The position numbers were made by a program, and so were the translations under genes. A stretch of 64,000 bases of DNA. Source: Roridomyces roridus. Taxonomy: Eukaryota; Basidiomycota; Agaricomycetes; Agaricales; Mycenaceae. Positions 57,303 to 64,000 of the stretch are shown here, piece by piece. The notes below the pieces were generated by a model, which was given only the letters and a program-made list of their open reading frames with translations, was not told the origin of the DNA and did no database searches. The stretch spans positions 372,001-436,000 of the forward strand of contig JARKIF010000005.1 in NCBI GenBank assembly GCA_029378245.1, written 5' to 3'. Every line of letters starts with the position of its first letter. Position 1 is the stretch's first letter.

Positions 57303-60300
57303 TCAAAATGGTGCAACGAAAGCAGCACGGAGAATTCTACCTTTTAAAAGCTGCGTGGAGGAAGTTGAATACCTCAGCGACATTTCGTCCGACGCAAGTT
57401 GTTGCGAAGTCCCCATGTGTATGGTTCCTCCAGCCCGCTCGCTACGCGCCAGCAGGTCGTCCCACCGATCTGCCTTTTCCTTCTCGGTCAACGGTGCCGG
57501 CACCTTTTCAGACATATTCCGGAACTTGAGTTTTTCTGGCACAACACGTGGTAGCGACGCCGAGCGCTGCTGGGTCCGCTTGTCGCGTGCCGAGACCGGC
57601 GCCGACGCTGCCGACACGCTGCCACTCGCCTGCGCTCCGAGCCGGCGGCCAAATGTGCTGTCATCAGTTGATCGCCGTGGTGCCGGTACTGCCAAAGGCT
57701 CCGCAACAGGTGAAAGGGGCTTCCGAGCAGCAAAAGCGTTGATGGGTGCCTGCGTTGAAAACTCGGGAATACTTGGCGTCTCGCTAAGACGCCGAGTAGC
57801 CGTCAACCTGCTGCCTTCACCGTGGGCCGAGGGGGCGGGTAGACGACGCGGCGGATGCGGAAGCGAAGGTGGCTTCTCCTCGGCAGGAGTGTTGACAATT
57901 GTCCAGTCATCCGCGCCGCGTATATTTTGGGTGCCAAAGAAAGCCATCGGTTTGGAGGATCCTTTTTTCTCGTCGAGGGAACGTCGGTCAAGAACGTTAA
58001 GGTCGAGCTTGGATAATTCCTTGGGTGGGACTATATGCTTCCCAACAAGCGACGGCACGTCAGGAATCGGTGGAGGAGCGGAACTGGCGTCCTCGCCAAA
58101 GGAAGAGGTAGACGAGCGAGTCGAAGATGTTGTTTTGGGAAAGTATTTGGACGACGCGACGTCGGAAGACGACACGGGTGAAGAGGACCGGGTTGTGGTG
58201 CTTGCTCGGGGCTGGGAAGCAGGGATCGGAGGAGGCATGGGCAGTGAGCGGGCAGAAGGACGTGGAATACCGGACCCCGGTTGGGAGGCATTCAGCGACG
58301 ATCGGGACTGCATGAAACGCGACACAGCGCCCGTATCGTCTGAATGCCCGTCGGAGGACATGGCACTCCTGGTTTGCAAATCCTTGGGCAAGCGCGGTAC
58401 AGGGGGTAGATCAGGCATCGGGGGAAGCGGCGGAATAGGAGGCAGATTGCGCTCGTATTTCTCCTTCAACCCACCCGTGCTGATCCGTTTCATGAGCTTC
58501 CAGATCTTATTCCCTCCCCCGAGAGCAGGCTCTGACCGACGCGAGCGGGGTTCGTTATTGAAGGGTGCAACCTCAGACGAAGACATCGTCCAGTCAGTAT
58601 CCCCAGCCGGACTGTATGCCTCGTCCGCAGCGGAGCGACTCCCACTCCGTTTGCCGCGCCTCTCGATTTGCGTGCTCGATCTGCCCCGGTCATCCTCGGA
58701 CTGCTCCTCTCGTTTGCGCCCCCACCGCTCGCTGACTTTACGCGTCAATGAGCGTCCCACAGTGGCAGAGCCAGTAGATATTTTAGTTGTCCGTGAAGAG
58801 GGATCCAAGCCAGGGAAAGCAGTCGCAGATATATACGAACCTGCACCATCCCACGAATCCTCGGGACCGCCCACCGCAACAACACGGCCGGAAGTAGACC
58901 CGAATACTGTGTAGTATGGCGTTGCTGGCGGAGACGGCGTCATTGTTCCGTGGCCACTATCACTGAGAGCCTTTCGCTTGTATTCTATGGCGGGCGATGG
59001 GAGGGGTGAAGCGGAGGGACTGGGGGTGAGTCCACGCTTGTAGGCCTGCGCGACCTGACCGGCAGGTGTCAGCTTGCCACTACCAGGACTCCGGGGGAAA
59101 TCTCCATCAGAAAGGGTCATGGGTTTGAGAGACAAATTGAGACTGAGAACAGGGGGACCAGGATTGACTGGAGGGGGTGCGGGGGAAGGGGAAGGTGGTC
59201 TGGAAGTGGAAGTAGGTGCAGTGGACGGCCGGTTGGCACTGGGCCGGCGCTTCAAAACGTTCTTTCAGCCGCTTCTCCTTCTCCTCACCGCCGGAATGAG
59301 CGCCCGTAAGCGGACCCATGAACGCGCGGGCCACTTCTCGGGCCTTCTTCTCCTCTACGTGGTCCTTTCCTGTGACAACACCATCCTCACTCCGCGTCAC
59401 GCGAAAACCCTCTGCAGCCTCCTCCGACACACGCCCAACGCGCCGCCCAGTCGCATCATACCGTTTCCGGCGTAGATGGGTCCCACCTTCACTTTCGCCG
59501 CCAGTGCTGGTAGCGTCCGAGGAATCCACACGCGGATGTATTTCGACTGGCTTGGACAACAACCGCTTCATGTCGAGTGCAAGAGGGCTTTCGTTGATGT
59601 GGAGAGCGGATTTGGGTTCCAGCCTTTCCGACATCGAACGCTCAGGTGTCCGTTGGCTCGGCGGAGGGACAACAGCCTGTGCTTGCGCCAGAGACTGAGT
59701 ACGCTGGGGAGGGGACCCCGGAGCGCGCGAGGCGGCGGCGACAAGAACCTCGGAAGGTCGCGGATCATCGGAGAAGTTGCGTGGGCGGGATTGCATTGCA
59801 AGTGGAATGTGTGCGTTTGTAGCTGGAGATTGAGTTTGTTGGACAGAAAGGCTGCAAGCCCACTCACTGGCAGCTCTCTCTCGACTATCATGCACGGACC
59901 CACTGACCAATGACGACGTTGAGGAAGAAGGTACTCCAGGGATGGCATCCTTGGGAAACGGTACACGCTCGCGGCTGCGCGACGCTGCAGGGCAGTCGTT
60001 AGCACCAATTCGTGGTCGCATGAACAAAGAAAAAGCGGAGAAGAAGTGATCGGTTAATTAGATGGCGCCACTGCTTGGTAAGCGATCAAGGCGGGCAAAC
60101 ACATGGCAGCGCCAAAACGCAGTCGTCTTGTGACTGGTGTCCATGACACCGACGACCAGTGCACGGAATCGTGTCGGCATGGCAACGACCAAACAAAAGC
60201 AAACGAAACGGATATGTAAGACCTACCTGACGGTGTCCGAGATGGCGACTTGGGCGGTATTGGTGGCGATTTGGGACGTGCAGTCAAAGGCGATACCGGA

Positions 60301-62592
60301 GACGCCGTAGCTGGCGACTTTGGGCGGACTGACGGTGACCTCAGCCTGGACTCCCTCGGCGAACGAGAGGGCGGAGAAAGGAGTGTGGATTCCAGAGGCG
60401 ACGGAGGTGAAGGATCTAGAACGCCTGAAAGAGGTGTGAGCACAACGGAAGGGAGTGCGGGGAAGGAGGGTAAGGAGTATAGAGCGCGAGCGACATGGAT
60501 ATCGTGAAAGGATAGGTGCGATATGTGTGAGGATGAGTCGAGATTAATACGGAGCACAAGACGGGTGTCAGGGATGGATATGTCGGAGTGGTCAACGAAC
60601 TGCACCAACATCGTGAATATTCCCAAAGCACATGGCATTTGGACCTGGATGGATGGAGAGTATAGTATATAGCGCAAGGCTATGAGTGATATAGGATGGG
60701 ATCACCGGTGCGTGGAAAGTAGATGGAAACGACGGCAAATGCAAGAGAAACGCGCGCGGGTAGAAAAAATAAAACACACCTTGATCCCGGCTCCGGCTTC
60801 TGGTTCGAATGGAAAGTGTCGGCCCTGCGTATATGAATTCAGTCATACATGGCAAGGAGGGATTGATCACGTACCGTCACCACCCTTGCGCAAGTCATGC
60901 AAATCACTTCTTGGTACTGGGAATGAGGAATCAGCGGAACGGCTTGCGATCAAACCCGAGATTCGAGACGGATGGTGCTCGACGGTGCCTCCATCTCGCA
61001 CGCGGAGCAAGAGCAACACCAAACAAGAGATCAAGATGAAAAGAAAGCAGTGCTTACCTTGCCGTGTCTCTACCGTGACCTTCTCCCTCTCACTTTCCTC
61101 CCCCGTACTACTGACAGCCGCCCAATCATACTCGTACTCCTCCACGATCGCCTTGGCCATTATTGCAGCCATCTCTAGCGACCTTTCTGTATCTTTCCCT
61201 TTCGGTCCGCTTTTCTCTTTGATTTCCGCTTTCGCTTGAACCTTGCCCTCTTCGCGAACTGTTTCTCCATCACCTGCCCGAAACCCAGCAGAAAGTGGAC
61301 TCGCAACGACTGGACTCTCCGCCGGACTCGACCCACTGGACACCCCACTTCGCTCCCGCCCCCTCCTGATAGCCTCTCGCGCGCTTGCGAACGCCTGTAC
61401 ATGTGCACTGGGCGATTGGGATGGACTGGGTGACGCTCGTGGCGGTCGAAGTGGTGGACTGGACAGAGGAGAGGAAGACGGAACGGAAGCGGAGGCTGAT
61501 ATTGAACGAGAAAATGCACCCGTTCTCGTACTTGCGCTCGCGGACTGGCCTAGGGACGCACTGTCAAGGTCAAGTAAGAGGAGAAGATGATATTACACAC
61601 TTTGTATTCGCAGCATCTCTCAAATTCCCGGTCGAAACAGAGGCAGAGAGTGTCCTGACAGGAAGTTTGGTAATCCTTGGAGGCGAAGCCACGCCGCTGC
61701 CTGTGCTCGGTTTACGTAACCGGGAGACAGTCGAAGCCGATGAAGGGGAGCCCGAGGCAGGGGAAGCCGATGGACCTGACGCAGCGGACGACGCTGTCCT
61801 TACGCGAGGGCACGGTGTTGCCGGTGTGGATGAAGTGGCTGGAACCCGCGAGATCGGTGTTTGAGTTGAAGGTATAGTAGTCCTTGGTGAGGCAGGCGGG
61901 GCAGTCGAGGAAGAAACTGTGCGAGAGCGCGTCGAGGTCGATGGAGAGCTTGACGCCGTCCGTGAGCGCGGAGCCGGACTGAGTCCTGTTGGTATAGTAG
62001 GTGCAGGAGGTGGGTTCGATAACGTGGTTGTACGGGACCGCGAAGTGGAAGTAGTCGTCGAACTGGCCCGCGATGCTGAGGCGCAAGTTGCAGACGTGGC
62101 TGTCGACGTGGACGAGGTTCGTGAGCGGGGTGGTGGCGCGAGGCCGGCCGTCGGGGACGGATTAGAGGGAGACGTAGCATTCTGAGATGTCGAGATAGTC
62201 CGTGTACGCACGGAAGTAGAGTATGGTAGTTTGGAGGAAGAGGGGGATGACGCTGAAGTAGGTTTGGTCGTAGAAATCGTTCGTGGACGCGGGGGTGCTG
62301 CCGGACCCGGTGATTTGGAGGAAGGAGTGGTCGCATTTAGGGTAGATTTCGCTGATGTCACCGCAGCGATAGGAGGCACAGGCTTGCGCGTCGGGGCTGT
62401 CTTCATTAATGAAGAAGGAACAGTCCGGGAAGTTGCTCGGGGACTGCTCCCGTTCGCACTAGACATCGGGTCCTCTTCACCCTGCCTACGCGTCACCTTC
62501 TGTGACGGGGAGGGAACGGCAGAGGGAGGTAAAAGAGCGCTGCGTGGGCGCAAACTGGAGCGGGGAGGAGGCTCCGGGGCAACACTCTGCAT
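57303..62592 (-). CDS. Large Ser/Pro-rich hypothetical protein
   Basis: I read this as one gene. It starts MQSVAPEPPPRSSLRPRSAL at 62592 and runs through Ser/Thr/Pro-rich disordered sequence. Splices join ANTK to ASLGQSASASTRT and TVETRQG onwards, then HFPFEPEAGAGIK to VQMPCALGIFTMLVQFVDHS. The last begins the only clearly folded island (DTRLVLRINLDSSSHISHL, FHDIHVARALYSLPSF). A strong donor near 60236 and acceptor near 59993 then join it to SRSRERVPFPKDAIPG; if that 240-bp gap is not an intron, two genes are present, split at about 60030. One extra T near 59254-59257 breaks the frame before KRRPSANRPSTAP. The end has PEKLKFRNMSEKVPAPLTEK and terminates FVAPF. Poly-proline runs suggest SH3 or profilin contacts. 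No family recognised. Confidence 0.55.
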
Positions 62593-63770
62593 TATGGAAT
62601 AAAACTCCGCGGGCTACATAGGGTATAATTGGATCGAATTCGTCTCTAAAAGAAAAGTGACGCACCTATACGGTCGTTGAACGCGAGGGTTGGTCGTGAA
62701 AGGAGTGTGTTGGTCGGAATCAGGACCCTGCGTGGGCGCTTTCCGGCGAGTCAGTCGTCTCGTTACTTTGGACAGGCAAGCGGGCCCGGGGAAACGCACC
62801 ACGTGTGAAGAGAGTCCGTCCTCAAAAAAATTAGGGACTCCACCCCGCAATTACACCCGTATTTCAATATTGCCTTCCGGCGTTGGCTTTTCCTCCTTGT
62901 GCGGTGGTTCAAACGAGCGTGAGTGCGCTGGCGTTAACAGCGAGAAGCGAGCGTGGAGAAAGGAAGTAGGAAATTATGGCAACTTTTGCCGAGATCGGAG
63001 GTGGTTGCACAACATATTTTGGGTTAGACCAGTTCATGGCTAATCTACAATGTCTGACCCGCGCACTGCGGACAAGCCTCACCAACGAACGCAATCCTGC
63101 TGCTCACTGGACGGAAGATTCATGATGAGGAGAAGAGAGGCCACGGAATGATTTCATTATGCAGAGGCTTGATCGATTGCTTGATCCGTCTGGGGCGTCC
63201 CCGACGCCGACGGTCAAGCCAAGGAAACGGGGCCAGCCGCTCCGATTTCCACCGTCCTGTTCCCAGTTGATTCTTCTAACAATCGAGCCGTAGGAAGACT
63301 TGTTCAAGAAGTTGTTGAATCATTTTTGCAGACATGTATCGGTGAGATGAGATGATTTTTCGCAATCTCCCATTCTTGGCACTTGCCCATTCTACTTCCG
63401 TGCGACGGATCAGCACGATTGCATCCGAGCAACCAAGTTGCTTTCAACTACCATCTCTCCTGTGTGGCTCGAATCTCCCTGGCCCCGAGAGTGAAGAAGA
63501 AGAAATGCAAGACTCGTGTCTTGAAGCCAATGAAGCAGCAAAACGCGAAGACTTTCCCAGATTGACAAGTCTCCTGAGTCTGACGCGCTCTACGATCGAA
63601 GAAACGGGAAAACCTTGCATTGCCTTTTCGCCAGGCTGATCACATGAATTCGTCCGTGGTCCGTTCGCCGACGCGTCGCGCGTTGTTTTTCGCTGTTTGG
63701 GACTCTTGGGTATAAAAACCAGTTTCCCGCTTTTGCTCATCATTATCGTGCTTGACCATATACAACAACG
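62593..63770. other. Roughly 1.2-kb region without a supported gene
   Basis: Between the start of the large minus-strand gene and the start of the last plus-strand gene. It may contain 5' exons of the large gene (the open minus-strand stretch 62614-62850 has no ATG). Plus-strand frames at 63352-63639 and similar have no family match. Base composition is mixed with some AT-rich stretches. No tRNA, repeat or mobile element recognised. Confidence 0.5.
63711..63718 (+). promoter_or_regulatory. TATA box of the gene at 63771
   Basis: TATAAAAA lies 53-60 bases before the start codon, followed by a pyrimidine-rich stretch (ccgcttttgctcatc). This is the clearest core promoter in the window and points to a regulated or strongly expressed gene. 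Confidence 0.6.
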
Positions 63771-64000
63771 ATGTTCGACCTCGCCGACATCCTCATATAT
63801 GCCAGCACGGCCCTCGTGGCCTCCTCCGTCCTCTGCCCCTCCTTCTTCAACCCTCCTCCCGTTCCCGTTCCCGCCCCCGTCGCCTTGCCAGTTCCTACCG
63901 CCTTCCTCCCGGCATTGGACTGGTTGGCTATGTACCTCGATGCGTTGGAGGATGCCAGTCCTAGCTTCCTCCACCATCACATGCCTACGTTCACCACCGT
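63771..64000 (+). CDS. Hypothetical small protein, 3' truncated by window end
   Basis: Starts MFDLADILIYASTALVASSV at the ATG at 63771-63773 and stays open to the window end (77 codons). The N-terminus is hydrophobic and could be a signal peptide or anchor. A Pro/Val repeat (PPPVPVPAPVALPVP) follows, then LDWLAMYLDALEDASP and a His-rich FLHHHMP. No family recognised. A good TATA box upstream and consistent coding composition support it; introns and the true 3' end are not visible. Confidence 0.55.
   Translation, partial: MFDLADILIYASTALVASSVLCPSFFNPPPVPVPAPVALPVPTAFLPALDWLAMYLDALEDASPSFLHHHMPTFTT

Noticed and set aside
57355..58914. Open frame of 519 codons on the plus strand
   Set aside because: It is antisense to the large Ser/Pro-rich gene; its Arg/Gly/Ser composition is what the complement of Ser/Pro-rich coding produces, and no family is recognised.
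18975..59257. Programmed +1 frameshifting as a shared decoding system
   Set aside because: The sites have no common slippery codon, stop codon or downstream structure, both signs of change occur, and several sit in genes whose orthologues have plain frames.
60805..60816. GGTTCGAAT resembling a tRNA B box
   Set aside because: It lies in a coding exon (the FPFEPE segment) and no matching A box or cloverleaf is present.
63352..63639. 95-codon plus-strand frame near the window end
   Set aside because: Starts with a plausible ATG but shows no family, no domain and no context; could be chance.

Overview
This window is nuclear DNA of a filamentous basidiomycete, most likely an Agaricomycete. The evidence is gene content plus architecture. 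Nearly every gene is cut by many short GT-AG introns of about 45-60 nt, intergenic gaps are often below 100 bp, and several genes are typical of that group: RIC8, a Stealth-family phosphotransferase of the Cryptococcus Xpt1 type, and an intron-split fungal tRNA ligase. I cannot name the species. No plasmid, phage, transposon, CRISPR array, rRNA or convincing tRNA gene was seen.

Layout, left to right. 1-1426: 3' part of tRNA ligase TRL1 (+). 1507-2815: PRPP synthetase (-). 2991-6926: SIN3 corepressor (-), divergent from 6999-9255 NOG2 ribosome-assembly GTPase (+). 9360-11088: enolase (+). 11248-11934: cytochrome c oxidase subunit 4/5 (-), divergent from 12004-13742 LCB1 (+). 13799-14993: DIM1 (-), divergent from 15072-15931, a degenerate RNase III plus dsRBD protein (+). 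15956-16682: tail-anchored thioredoxin (-). 16864-18156: unknown protein (-). 18215-20140: nucleolin (-), divergent from 20235-21935 Rab escort protein MRS6 (+). 22092-25260: AreA-GATA-like/DUF3295 regulator (-). 25489-28191: RRP6 (+). 28257-31869: RFC1 (+). 31946-33428: EPT1 (-). 33368-35532: HTS1 (-). 35621-39405: unknown Pro/Gln-rich protein (-). 39856-40887: short-chain dehydrogenase (-). 41203-42529: PCNA (-). 42651-47247: RPC1 (-), divergent from 47319-48254 SCO1 (+). 48313-49737: class II eIF4E (+). 49824-51139: MVD1 (-). 51327-52199: small membrane protein (-). 52381-54394: RIC8 (-), divergent from 54530-56745 Stealth protein (+). 57303-62592: large Ser/Pro-rich unknown protein (-). 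63771-64000: start of a small unknown gene with a TATA box (+).

The genes form no pathway cluster. They are mostly housekeeping, with several themes: ribosome and RNA processing (NOG2, DIM1, nucleolin, RRP6, RPC1, TRL1), replication (RFC1, and PCNA, which RFC loads), and respiration (SCO1, COX4/5). Many pairs are divergent with only 69-135 bp between start codons, implying shared promoters.

Two observations stand out. PCNA carries a highly charged insertion of about 125 residues in place of a short loop. The window also contains at least 16 places where a conserved protein continues only if one base is added to or removed from a short run of identical bases; I read these as sequence errors rather than biology, and they should be settled before any gene model here is trusted.
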